Assembly: GCA_963969495.1 (NCBI GenBank)
Contig: OZ018331.1
Coordinates: 153,186,684 to 153,250,683 of the forward strand
DNA length: 64,000 bases
Reading direction: 5' to 3'
Origin: Ceratothoa steindachneri
Taxonomy: Eukaryota; Arthropoda; Malacostraca; Isopoda; Cymothoidae
A program made the translations under genes and the position numbers. Shown here in pieces: positions 1 through 9,899 of this stretch. Every line of letters starts with the position of its first letter. Within the stretch, counting starts at the first letter, position 1. The notes below the pieces were generated by a model. The model saw nothing but the letters and a program-made list of their open reading frames with translations. It searched no databases and had not been told where the DNA came from.

Positions 1-785
1 TTTATATAACATGGAAATTTCATTTACCTACTCATATTTTTAAAAATATTTTAATAAAGGAAAATTGTTCTCTTATTTTGACCAGTAGTTTAGTTCCTGA
101 TAATCACTGAAGATGATGGTGGCAGGGATAAGTTTCTAGAAGACTTGGGAGTGGGCAAGTCCTAACTATTGGCCCAACATAATCGACATGGAACCTGTGC
201 CCACTCCCAAGTATGTAATTCCACCTTGGGAGGTGTAGAGCTAAGCACTGGGATCATGAACTACATAGTTCTTTGGGGTCATTATCCGAGTTAGGCCAAC
301 AAAAGTAACCTCAAGCTAATTCCTTTATGCAAAAAGTACCCACATGATTAATGTGTAGTTCAAGCAATAGAGCATTCCTTAATTTAGGAGGAATGACTAC
401 CCTACTGCAACACAAGACTGTAACTGACTGAATGGATAACTAATCCCTCCTCTGTACATAGGAGCAAGGCTAGGATCCCGCATAGTTGAGGAAGGCCACC
501 CAATCTTACAGAACTTCTGTACTCTAGAAAGTAGAGGATCTGCATGTGTGCAATCCCTGACAGAAACACTAGTGACTGAGAAAAAGTCTATAAAATTCAC
601 CAGCAGGGTCCAGTCAGCTGGAACTGCAGTATTGTCAGTTATGTTAATACTAGGAAGAGGTAGATGGCTTAGAGCATCTGCAGTACCTAATAAAGTTCTA
701 GAATGATGAATAAGAGTGAAATTATAAGCCTGAAAAAGAAGAGCCCAATATTGTATCTTACCAGAAGGATAAATTTAGAATAAAA
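1..785 (-). pseudogene. Ty3/gypsy polyprotein remnant: RNase H end and integrase start
   Basis: Read on the minus strand from about 785 downwards, this is the middle of a gypsy-type pol. After the RNase H tail comes the typical ADALSHLPL motif, then a linker containing DPLLSRVQKF. Next is the integrase zinc-binding region (ELHINHVG, the HxxxH half of an HHCC finger, with a later Cys), and the start of the catalytic core as HVDYVGPIV. Several stops and at least two frame changes break it, so it is dead. It continues beyond the left edge of the window, where the rest of the integrase core should be. I saw no LTR. It abuts the 3' end of an I-like LINE fragment at about 785. Confidence 0.7.
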
Positions 786-2098
786 TAAATAAAGTAACAA
801 GAAGGAAGCACGCTCCGGTGTCGGGGGTAGGCCCGCCTGCCCTCTGAATCCCTAAAGTGTGTCCAATTCAGAGACAATAGAAAGCAACCTGAAGCCATCA
901 GGCATTGGGGGGGTAGGTCCATGGAAATGGTCGCAACTTCTAAGTTCCCCTCGACTGTCTCCCATCCTATTTGCCTGTATTCTTGCCATGTAATTGGTGT
1001 GAGGGAGAGTGAAACACTGGTCTGGTCACCCAGTCCTTGCAGACTTTTTGGCACCCTCAATTCTCCACAATTTCCACATGTCCAGGAACCCAGCAGAAGA
1101 TAAACTTGACATCCGGCTGTCTCGCCATAACTGAGGCATCACAGATATCACAATCCAGAGGATGAGGAGATTCCAATATCCGAGATGTCAGGGCACTTTG
1201 TGAGTTGCTATAAATCACAATCCAGTCTCCGAAGTGGGCACATCAAGTTATCTCCCCTACTGAGGGGTGTATTGCAACCAGTTCGGCCATGAAGACAGAT
1301 ACAGCACCAGGCTAAGCCCCGCTGAGTTCAAACAAAGAGGATACGTTGTGGAAACCAGCCCCTCTTGTGAGTGGAACATCTGTATACACTGGCACGATTA
1401 CAGCATGAGACAGAGTGTGCTGAACACAATACTCCCGGCGCTGTAGAAGCTTTGGGAGCAGAGGCGTGGTGACAAATAGTCAGAGGTGGTACCCTCCACT
1501 GTGGCATCCTAGGCAGAACCAGGGGCGCCACCGGCCCATTATACTGAGCTCTCAAAAGTTTCCTAGCCCTAGATCCAAAGAGCTTAGGGTATGACTGGCG
1601 TCTCTTGGTGGCATAGGCACCATCAAAATCAGCTGAGGATGCAGTGAGAGCTGTTGGCAGCTAAGGGAGGCGCAGGATTCATGCATACAGGCGAATAATG
1701 CACTGTGAATGGCGCAGATCGAGTGGCATCTCCCCAACATCAACAAGTAGGCTCTCAATGGGAAATGTGCAGAAAGCACCGGTCACCAGGCAATAGCCGG
1801 TGTGGTTGATGGAGTCCACTTTCCAGAATACACGCTCGGCTGCAGATGCATAAAACTCGTATCCATAGTTGAGCTTTGAAAGAACAAAGGATTGATAAAA
1901 AATGTAAGGCAGTCGCCTTATCAGTGCCCAAGGCGCTAAACATCACAGAATAAAGAAAATCCATGTAGGTACAAGAGACCCTAAGGCTGCAAATGTGAGC
2001 TTCCCAGGTGAGGCATCCATTAAATACAAGATCAAGGAAACAATGAGAGTCCATAACTTACAGGTGAACACCATTTAGAAACAAGTCTGGGTCAGGGT
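786..2098 (-). mobile_element. I-like LINE 'family C', copy 1: RT thumb to RNase H and C-terminus
   Basis: The minus strand first shows the end of a reverse transcriptase of the RNase H-bearing I-like group (HCFLDLVFNGCLTWEAHICSL, then IESLLVDVGEMPLDLRHSQC). This is followed by an RNase H domain with IVIYSNSQSALTSR and FIFCWVPGHVEIVEN. A decayed C-terminal tail follows and ends near 790 in an A/T-rich stretch. Frames change several times and stops are frequent. The DNA is clearly related to 9.9-11.0 kb and to the plus-strand copy at 60.3-62.6 kb, which defines the family. Its upstream end stops at 2098, where a poly(A) end of another copy begins. Confidence 0.75.
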
Positions 2099-2565
2099 GT
2101 TTTTTTTAAAATTATTTTAAGAGACCACTGCCTACTAGGCATAAGTCGCTGTACTCACACTACATCCTACTACTAGGCCACATTAAAAAACAAATAACAA
2201 TATGTAAATAACAAAAGAAAGAAAAAAGCTAGGCACAGGCTTAAAAAAATCAATAAAAAAGAAAGCAAAAAAGGCAACAAGAACATGCAGCCTACAAAAA
2301 AAACCCCTCAAAACAACGAGTCAAATAAAGTGGAGGAGGCCAGCATCCTCCAAAAAGTCATATAGTCCACAAGTCTGTGTGCACAAACCAGTGCCAAGTG
2401 CAAGAGACAAGCAGTAGTGACCCCGGCCTGTCCCGGTACAGGAACAAGTAACGTGCACGAAGATCACACAGACTGGAATATTCAACAAGAAAGCGCTGAA
2501 CAGTCTGGGGGACAATGGATTCGTCAAAATAAGGTGTAGGCAAGTGCTTGAACAAATGACAGTGC
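2099..2565 (-). mobile_element. family C LINE, 5'-truncated 3' tail with poly(A)
   Basis: This is a short piece of the family C 3' end. The minus strand gives ESIVPQTVQRFLVEYSSLCDLRARYL, a variant of the C-terminal VPQTVxHILVECP zinc-knuckle region, then a 3' UTR and an A-rich end (T-run at 2100-2108 on the plus strand). The same tail recurs at 6420-6881 and in a weaker form at 51436-51800. It lies between the truncated end of copy 1 and the 3' end of element A. I did not find a convincing target duplication here. Confidence 0.6.
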
Positions 2566-2779
2566 GTCTTACGAGTGTGTTGTTGTTGAGGGCTTTGATG
2601 CCTTGTGGCGTATGTGCCCTGTTGCTCGAGTCCCGCTTTATAGTCATGGGAGTTGTTGGGATTTCCTCAGGAATTTGCAGGTGAGGCGGATGGCGGTGGA
2701 TCGGTTGTGAGGAGACAGGAGGGGGAGGCAGCAGCCAGTAGTGTGGGTAGATCAAAGGTGGGGACATTCAGGGCACGGA

Positions 2780-3190
2780 GTCTATGTGCCATGGCTTGGC
2801 GGTGGGAGTAGGAAGTGCTCCACTGTTTCCTCTATGTTTCGGCACCAAGGACAGAATAGGTCAGGGGAGAGGTTCATCCGGTGGAGGTAAGTGTTGAGGG
2901 ATGTGTGGCCCAGCCGTAACCGGGTGAGGGCAACATCCAGGATCCGTGACTGTTGTCGTGAGGAGTCTGTGCGGTAGCTGCCCATGGAGGTGTTGCGGAG
3001 GGAGTCGTGGAGGCTGGCGTACCATGCTGAACGGCAGGCGGCGGAGAGTGTGCTTTTGGCAGTGGAGTGTGGGAGCAGAAGGGGAGTTATGGCTTCCTGA
3101 GTCAGGCCCATCTTGGCAGCAGCATCTGCTATATCGTTCCCTCTGATGTTTGAGTGGGATGGCACCTACTGGAGGGTGATCGCCCATCCG
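2780..3190 (-). pseudogene. element A: RNase H end and zinc-knuckle C-terminus
   Basis: After the CR1-B insertion the RNase H domain resumes. ITLQ, a TAG stop where Trp is expected, and VPSHSNIRGNDIADAAAK give the last RNase H motif (WVPSHxxIxGNExAD) with its His and Asp. The C-terminal LRLGHTSLNTYLHRM and CPWCRNIEETVEHFLL follow, a CCHC-like knuckle typical of I-like LINEs, though the final Cys is lost. The remainder to about 2590 is a degraded C-terminus and 3' UTR. Confidence 0.8.
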
Positions 3191-4772
3191 GCCGATCTGA
3201 GTAGCAAGGAAATAAACACCGTAGAAGACCTTACAGTCCATTCAAAGAGGGTACCTTTGGACTAGCAGTCGAGCAGGCACATCTCTGCTCAAATGATTTA
3301 TGTCCTTAAACGGCCACTTTTCAAGACCCTGTCTAGTCTTGAATTGAACTGGTCAACAGATTCACTGTTGACAACTTCCAGTGGAAGTGCGTTCCAACTA
3401 CCGCAGATACTGTAAGTGAAAAACTCTCCACACAGATCGCGGTTGTAACGCTTCAGTTCAAGTTGAAAGCTGTGATTTCTTGTTCTGCTCTCAACAAGTT
3501 TGAAAATATCCCTGTAATCAACATTGTCGAACCCTCAAAGTATTTTGAAAACTTCAATGAGCTGACCACACAGTCTACGGGTTTCCAACGAGAACAAATC
3601 TATCTTCATAACTTTTATGTCTGATAGAGGGAATCAGTTTGGTATCCCTGGCTTGCACGCGTTCCAATCTTGCGGTGTCCTTTCAAAATGAAGGACTCCA
3701 AAATTGTACGGCATACTCCAGGTGCGGTCGGAAAAGTGAGTTGTACAAACACAGTACAATCTCCTTGTTCTAATATCCAAACTGGCGCTTTATGTAGCCT
3801 AGCATCCTTTGGGCCTTTTTCTCTGCCTCAATGCACTGTTTCAAGAACTTGAGGTTACTAGTGATTGTTACACCCAAGACTTTTTCAGTGTTGGTGGATT
3901 CAAGAGCAGTGCCCTTAAGGATATACTGAGATTGGGGGTTTCGGTGGCCAATATGCATCACTATGCATTTGCTCACGTTAAAAGGCATTTGGCACATGTC
4001 CGACCACTCCCCAATCTTCCCAAGATCTTCCTGCAGGTGAGCAGTATTTCCATCCTTTGCAGCATTCATACCAAGCTTGGTATTGTCGGCAAATTTGGAA
4101 ATCTTGGCAACCATGTCACTGTCCATATCGTTGACGTAGATAATGAATAGTAGTGGTCCCAGGACAGAATCTTGAGGCACCCCGATAGTAACGGGCACCC
4201 ACTCAGAAGCCTGTCCATTCACCACCACCCGTTGCTGTCTGCCACTTCTCTATCGAACCGGCTACTTTTCCATCTATGCCCAGCGCTCGCACTTTCCGGA
4301 GAAGGCGGCGGTGTGGTACCTTATCAAAGGCTTTCTGAAAGTCTAAGTAGACCACATCCACCGCCTTGTCCCGATTGTGCTCACTGAACATGAAGTGGAA
4401 GAATTCCACAAGATTCGTCAGGCATGTCTGTTGCCTTCGGAAGCTGTGCTGGAAACTCCTTAGTAGTAGGTTTGACTCTAAATGCGAAGTCATTTTGTCC
4501 ACCATCATGCTTTCCATGAACTTACCGACTATCGAAGTCAGACTGATAGGTCGGTAGTTCGACGGTTGGCTACAGTCTCCTTTCTTAAAGATAGGAGTCA
4601 CCTCCGCTTCACGCCAGTCTCTAGGAACGCATTCGGTCCGGATTGACATGTTGAAGATTGCGCTCAGGTGTTGTGACACTTGATCGCGCACTTCTTTCAA
4701 CCCTTTAGGTAGAAACCCATCCGGGCCAGGTGACTTATTCATCATTAGGTCACTGATTTTCTTTTCTAGTAG
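3190..4772 (-). mobile_element. CR1-like LINE 'CR1-B', copy 1 (5'-truncated RT)
   Basis: A CR1-type reverse transcriptase lies within the RNase H gene of element A. The minus strand begins with SPGPDGFLPKGLKEV and SNYRPISLTSIVGK, then VVYLDFQKAFDKVPHRRL (motif A), GVPQDSVLGPLLF (motif B, Gly changed to Asp) and KISKFADNTKLG (motif C, where the usual FADD reads FADN). The thumb follows. No endonuclease is present, so the copy is 5'-truncated. The 3' end, near 3190-3205, is a TTTCCTTGCTACTC-like tail. It matches the copy at 61203-62390, where the tail is a tandem CCTTGTTACT repeat. Confidence 0.8.
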
Positions 4773-5540
4773 GTTCTGCAGGGTGTGAACGAGAGCAGTG
4801 GATGACCCTGGGTGTCGGGGGAGTAGGAGTTGCAGAGATGACCGGGAATCTGTGAAAATGACTGTTCTGGTCGGGGTGTGGTTTGTGTTGAGGTGGCTCA
4901 GGGCCTGCCGGATTGCAAATAGCTCCGCCGTCACTATGTCTATCTCTGGGGGCAGCTGCCAGGTTTGGCAGATGGGGGAGCGGGGGACGTAAATAGCAGC
5001 TGCAGTGGAATGGGGGGGAAGAGCGGGAACCGTCAGTGTATACCTGGAGGTGGTGATCGCAGTGGGAGTGTTGGAGGTGGGCGAACAGAGCTGCAGCCAT
5101 AGGGCCAGCTGAGTGCTTGGGAGGGAGGTTGGGTATGGTGAGAGCAAACATGGAGGTGAGGTCCATCCAGGGGGGTGCTGGGGGGTTGGGGCAGGCATAT
5201 CATGCTGTAGGTGAGCAGTGCTCGGACAAGTAGAGGCTGTCATGCACCAGGAAGCCAGATTGGGGCCTGTGGGTCTACTCCAGATGTAGAGTAGATGGCT
5301 GAAAGGGGGTGGGGAGGTGGTAAGGTCTGGATGTGATGGTACTGGTGGCACAAGGCCTCTCATCTCTGGAGGTGTAGGGGAAGGAGGCCACATTCTGCAT
5401 GGAGGGCTGAGATGGGGGAGGACCTCATTGCACGCATGGCTATCCTCAGGGCCGAGTGCTGGATGATGTCCAGTTTGCGGAGCACTGTGGGGGCTGCAGA
5501 GCAATAGAGGCTGCTCCCGTAAGATAGTTTGGATCGGATG
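4773..5540 (-). pseudogene. element A: RT end and first half of RNase H
   Basis: The minus strand runs through the RT C-terminus into an RNase H fold: LQVYTDGSRSSPP (first catalytic Asp in YTDGS), then DIVTAELFAIRQALSHL (catalytic Glu in AELFAI) and RTVIFTDSRSSLQLLL (third Asp in FTDS). RNase H in these LINEs helps remove RNA from the hybrid. The domain is cut at about 4772 by the CR1-B insertion, and its last part lies at 2780-3190. At least one frame change separates the YTDGS and AELFAI blocks. Confidence 0.75.
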
Positions 5541-5541
5541 G

Positions 5542-6419
5542 CTACCTGTAATAGTGGAGAAGGTCACGGCTGGCCCCCCATCGGACTCCTGCCACCCTTT
5601 TCATGACATTGAGATGCTTATTGCAGGAGATCCGTAAGTGTTCGATGTGGGGGGACCAGGTGAGGTGGGGGCCATCGAACCAGAGGCCAAGGAGGCGATA
5701 GGACCTGACGTATGGAACAGGGTGTCCACTGATGGTGATGCTGGGTGGGGTTGTGACCCTCTTGAGAGTGAAACACATGGCTGCACTTTTGGGGGCGCTG
5801 ATTGAAAGGCCCCAAGCAGTCATCCAGGCAGAGAGTGCGTTGGCTGCTTCCTGGAGGTGTAGCTCAGCCAGATCTTGAGTGGCTGCTCTGCTGATAATCG
5901 AGATATCATCAGCATAGATAAGGAGGCGAGAGTGAAGAGCTGACAGCAACACAGAAGGTGCGGTTGGATAGGAATGAGTTGATCCATGCGAGGGGCGGAC
6001 CAGTGATGCCCATCCTAGCCAACTTATATAAGATGCCTTCATGGGATACGGAGTCGAAGGCCCCCTCCAAGTCAATGAACAGGGTGGTCATTACCTTTCT
6101 CCTCCGGTAGGTGTGGCAGATGTGGAATTCCATCTGCCTCAGAATGTCCAAGGTGCTGCAGTATGGACGGAAGCCACACTGCTCCAGGGGAAGTAGATTT
6201 TTGCTCTCCAGCCACCAGGAGAGATGAGTAGCGACCAACCATTCGAGGAGCTTCCCGATGCAGAAGAGGAGGTCTATAGGGCGGTAACTTGCAGGTTGTG
6301 TGGAGTCTTTTCCAGGCTTGGGTATGGGGAGTAGGATGGAAGACCTCCAGCTTGATGGGAACATGCTGGTTTGCCAGCTGGTGTTATATACAGAGAGGAA
6401 GGTCTGGTGTAGCTGGGGA
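5542..6419 (-). pseudogene. element A: reverse transcriptase palm and thumb
   Basis: Clear RT motifs on the minus strand: SWRSSILLPIPKPGKD and SYRPIDLLFCIGKLLE (fingers), CGFRPYCSTLD, TLFIDLEGAFDSVSHEG (motif A with its Asp), and LLIYADDISIISRA (motif C, YADD). The block normally between them, with the GVPQGS motif, is missing: FCVAV is followed almost at once by SALHSRLLIYADD, so roughly 40 residues are deleted. The thumb follows (SYRLLGLWFDGPHLTWSPHI). With the deletion and frameshifts the enzyme cannot be active. Confidence 0.8.
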
Positions 6420-6881
6420 TTTTTTTTTTTTTTTAATTCTATAGAGCCCATCTGGTAACTGCCCACTTGGGCATAAGTCGCCGAAAAACACGACAACCTA
6501 GAACTAGGCTACTTTAAAATAAAAATATGAAAACTTAACAATGATATATATTGAAAAAACTTAACAATCAGGAAGCAATCTCCGGCAGCGGGGGGGAGTT
6601 CCCCCTCACCCCGGTGCAGGAGAGTGCAACCTACAAACAAAACAATAACAAAAAAAGAACCTTAAATAAAGGGGAGAAGCCCGGCCTCCCCCCAAAAGTC
6701 AACAAGTCCACAAGTCAATGTGCACGAATCTGTCCCGAGTACAAGGGACAGGCGGTAGCGACCCCGCCCATCCCGGTACCGGGACAGGTATCATGCGCGA
6801 AGATCACCCAGACTGGGACATTCGACAAGAATGTGCCAAAACAGTCTGGGGGACGACGCAGTCGTTGCAATAGGGCTACGC
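6420..6881 (-). mobile_element. family C LINE tail inserted in element A, with 12-bp target duplication
   Basis: This is a 462-bp, 5'-truncated family C 3' end. It ends in a poly(A) (T-run at 6420-6434 on the plus strand) and starts in the C-terminal VPQTV region. It is flanked by TGTAGCTGGGGA (6408-6419) and TGTAGCTGGGAA (6882-6893), an 11-of-12 target-site duplication. The surrounding element A reading is restored when it is removed. This is a clear record of one retrotransposition event by family C after element A had landed. Confidence 0.8.
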
Positions 6882-6899
6882 TGTAGCTGGGAAGGTGCA

Positions 6900-7500
6900 T
6901 GGGTGAGGAACTCATACAGTATGATATCAGGGCCAGGTGTCTTGCCTGTGGGAAGGATAGACAGCGCTTCATGTAGCTCACCTGGGGTGAATGTCTGGGT
7001 GAGTTCGGGAATGCCAGCAGGAGAGAGGAAGGCTATGAGAAAATCTGCTGAGGTTGGGGGGAGCTGTGAGGGTGGGTGGCGGCTGGCTTTGGATACATAG
7101 TAAGCAAAAAGGGTGGAGGCTTTCTGTGCATTGGTGTTGATGGGCATGGTGCCAGCACTCAGGGGGAGTTGGGTGTGGACCTTGCGACCTTCCATGGAGT
7201 GTAGGAAGTCCCATGTGCGCTTTGTGGATGATGTTGTAGAGATGGAGGCACAGTGGGAACTCCAGGAATTTTGTTGGGCCCTGAGGATTGTTCGGGAGCA
7301 AGCAGCATTGAGCTTTCGGTACTCGGCCCCTAATTGTGGAGTGGGGTGTTTCCACCAACAGTTCCATGCCTGTCTGCGAGCTTTAACGGCTTGTTCACAT
7401 TCCTCACTCCACCATGACTTGCCTGGATGGGTGGGTTTGTGTTGTCTAGAGAGCTTGAAGGCTGACCTGCCACCTGCTTTGAGGGTCGTGTAGATATGTG
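6900..7500 (-). pseudogene. element A: linker and N-terminal RT region
   Basis: Continuing from the endonuclease, the minus strand shows HKPTHPGKSWWSEECEQAVK, the conserved WWxxEC linker block of RNase H-bearing LINEs. It then shows EYRKLNAACSRTIL, a basic helix, and the RT N-terminal block PTGKTPGPDIILYEFL, equivalent to GKAPGPDGI. Frame changes separate the pieces. The reading stops at 6893, at the target duplication of the inserted family C tail, and resumes on the other side at about 6419. Confidence 0.7.
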
Positions 7501-7912
7501 CTGCAGCTTCATCAAGTCCTAGGGAGGAGGTGTCGGGAGGGTCTGCTAGTGCAGCTTGATAGGCATCCCAGCCTGTTGGGGAGAGTCTCAGGCGTGGTAG
7601 GCAGCCTGTGTTGGTTGTGGGAGTGGTGTTGGTGACAGAGGCAGGAGAGGAAGGTGGTCACTACCCATATACGGTCCGGCGGATAAAGTGAATGGTTGCA
7701 GTGATGGATCTCTGATGAAGAGATCGAGGACTGATGAGTCACCTGCATGGCCGTGATAACGTGTGGGCAGTCAAGGGGGCGAGAGGAGCGATAACTGAGG
7801 TGAGGAGAGGATGAGTTAGTGTTGGTGAGGTGTATTGGAAGAGCAGGTTCCCAGCACCTGTGGTGGGCATTGAAGTCACCCATGAGGATGACAGGGGGTG
7901 GGAGGTGGGAGA
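7500..7912 (-). pseudogene. element A: endonuclease fragment
   Basis: The minus strand starts with PPPVILMGDFNAHHRCWE, the GDFNAHH block of APE-type LINE endonucleases, which cut the target DNA before reverse transcription. Downstream the residues become a low-complexity, frame-shifted endonuclease C-terminus, passing into the linker near 7500. The N-terminal third, which should carry the catalytic Glu, is absent. At 7912 it is fused directly to the RT start of a different LINE, so an open frame runs artificially across the junction. Confidence 0.7.
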
Positions 7913-9400
7913 GGTAGTGGCATAGCTCCTTCAAAATTTCTGCAGGTATGCCATTGGGTCCTGTTGCATTGTTGTTTTTAAGGCAGTAAATTGATCTTCT
8001 GACTTCTGCAAGGGTGGGGGGACTGTCAAGCTCCCAGATGGTTGACAATTTGAGGAGATCATTGAGCAGGTTGGGGTCATTTTGTGTGTTTCTGTTAAGA
8101 ATATCTCGGTATTGTTCTGCCCAGTGTGTAAAGACTTCAGATTTTTGTGTGCAAAATGTTCACATCTACACTTCTAATTGGGTGAAAGGCATTTCTGAAA
8201 GGCCCATATGCTGCTTTAAGGGTGGTGTAGAATTCTTGCTCATCGCCAGTGTCTGCATAGCCCTGGACTTCTTGGGCAAGCTTGTCCACCATTGGTTTTT
8301 CATGGTTCTAATCTCCTACTGTGTTTTAGAGCATAGTTCAGCAAGTTTCTTGTGCAAGACATGGGATGGTTTATCTAGTGCAGCTCTGAAGGCTTTGTTT
8401 CTCTCCACAGTCAATTTGTGGATATCTGTGGTGTAGTCATTCCAAGAACCCTTTGAGATATAACAAGGATGTTGCTGCAAGCCTTGTCCCAGGTTCTTGT
8501 GAGGTCTTCGGTGGACAAGAGGCCATTGGTTTCTATGGTAAGCTCATTCTCTAACTCCACCAGGAATGTTAAGTGGGTATTGGTAGTGCCTGGAGTGCAG
8601 GGATAGTGAGGCAGGCAGGCGATACACAGGATCGTGCAGGTCATATTTTGAGGTTCAGCTCAGTTCGTACTAGTTGGTGGTCTGTCTCCTCATCTGCCCC
8701 TCACATTGCACGGGTGATTATATCTTTGAGATCATGCTGGCATGTGATGACAAAGTCTATAAGGTGCCATTGCTGGGCTGTGGATGCATCCACCAGGTTG
8801 TTTTGTGCATAATGCGTAGTTGGTACATAAGTGTTAGAGCAAAAGCTGAGTGTCTTAGGCCATTGGTACATTACAGTTGCCAGTTCTATGGCAGCCCAGC
8901 ACCTTTTCCCATAGGTGGCGGTCAGTCCCAACCTGGCATTAAAATCGCCAAGGAGGATGAGTTTATCCTCATAGGAAATGTCTTGTAGTGTGGTATGAAG
9001 CAATGCATAGAACTGGTCCTTGGTGGCTTTGTCAGTAGGTAAGGTGGGAGCATATACATTGACAATGGATAGATGAGTTTTTTTGTCAATGGGATATGCC
9101 ACTGAATAAGATTCTCACTTTTTCCTTTGGGGGTTGGTTGGAATGTGGTAGAGTCCTTCTTATGGCAAAGGGAACACCATGTATGTGTAGCTGATCATCA
9201 GGTACTCCCTTCCAGAAGGTGTATCCTTCTGCACTCTCTGTAAGAGACCCTTCGGTGGAGAAACGAGGTTCGCAATTGCTGCTATATCGATATTGTAGTT
9301 ATGTAGCTTGTGGGCTGATGTTGTGCATCTTTCTGGTTAGTTCGCAGTGTCCTCATTTCCATGTAGTGAGACATGGTGAGCTCAGCTACTCACCTGCGAG
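7913..9400 (-). mobile_element. APE-type LINE, endonuclease to RT start (craniofacial-development-protein-2-like lineage)
   Basis: The minus strand reads NYNIDIAAIANLVSP (endonuclease N-terminus), HLSIVNVYAPTLPTDKATKD, LILLGDFNARLG, and HLIDFVITCQHD. A linker follows (FYTTLKAAYG-type sequence, then FTHWAEQYRDILNRNTQNDP), and then the RT start SIYCLKNNNATGPNGIPAEI. This layout matches the LINE lineage widely mis-annotated in animals as craniofacial development protein 2-like. The endonuclease nicks DNA for target-primed reverse transcription. Stops and frame changes are frequent. The RT is cut at 7912 where element A begins, and no continuation was found. Confidence 0.75.
8701..9102 (-). pseudogene. 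LINE endonuclease core fragment
   Basis: This is the best preserved part of the preceding LINE, 133 codons without a stop. NVYAPTLP (residues 16-23) and LILLGDFNARLG (about 43-54) are the central APE endonuclease blocks. HLIDFVITCQHD near residue 115 corresponds to the IDYI block. The terminal SDH motif is not preserved here. The catalytic Glu block upstream is in another frame. Whether it was ever a host gene can be excluded from the linker and RT that follow in the same order as in LINEs. Confidence 0.7.
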
Positions 9401-9899
9401 TAATAGAGACAGGCAATGTTTGGGTCACCTTTTCTAGACCCTTCCCTATGTGGGATGGCTGGTGCAGATCCTAAACAGGGTCACCCTTGCTGCTCTCTTT
9501 TCATTGCCATGGTACTTTTGAAGATAGGAGAAAAGCAAAGGTGTGAAGGAGGACAAGAGTAGTAAAAGAATAAGTTGGGTATAGAGACAAACTTGCACAG
9601 ATGATGTTTAGAGTGGGAAAGGGGTGTGCATTCCTCAGCCCACTATCTTGGCACTCCATAATTGGGTTGGTGGCAAGGTGGAGTACAAGACAGCCAGCCA
9701 TTGTGGTGTTGCAGGAGACTGTCGAGTCGTTGGTCTAATAACGCTCGGCTAGTGAGGGTCGCCACAGGAGATTTTGCATTGGGGGTTGACTCCTGTAGTC
9801 TTTGTTCAGTCAAGGACAACAACAAGACAGTGGGTCAGGAGTTGACAAGGAACCAGGGTGTGTTCACACATTAGTGGACCAAGGTCCAGCACCTCTGGG
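9401..9899. other. unassigned stretch between two LINE fragments
   Basis: No convincing coding sequence or RNA gene is visible. Short open frames on both strands lack family motifs. It may be the 5' region of the LINE to its left or the degraded 3' end of family C copy 2 to its right. Confidence 0.4.

Larger units (their letters stand above)
2590..7912 (-). mobile_element. RNase H-bearing LINE 'element A' (endonuclease-RT-RNase H), interrupted twice
   Basis: One minus-strand LINE runs from a truncated endonuclease at 7912 to a 3' UTR near 2590, where the sequence is (CAA)n-like. Order: APE-type endonuclease, linker, reverse transcriptase, RNase H, zinc-knuckle C-terminus. A family C tail (6420-6881) and a CR1-like copy (about 3190-4772) are inserted in it. 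Removing them joins the RT and RNase H reading logically. The RNase H domain and the CPWC...VEHFLL tail place it among the I/R1/Jockey-related clades; I cannot name the clade more closely. It is full of frameshifts. The first part of the endonuclease is missing, as expected of 5'-truncated LINE insertions. Confidence 0.75.

Noticed and set aside
4203..5567. A 454-codon minus-strand open frame
   Set aside because: It is a chimera: the first part is an out-of-frame reading of element A RT/RNase H and the second part is CR1-B RT, joined by chance at the insertion point.
7512..8048. A 178-codon minus-strand open frame
   Set aside because: It crosses the junction between two different LINEs (RT start of one, endonuclease of the other), so it is not one gene.
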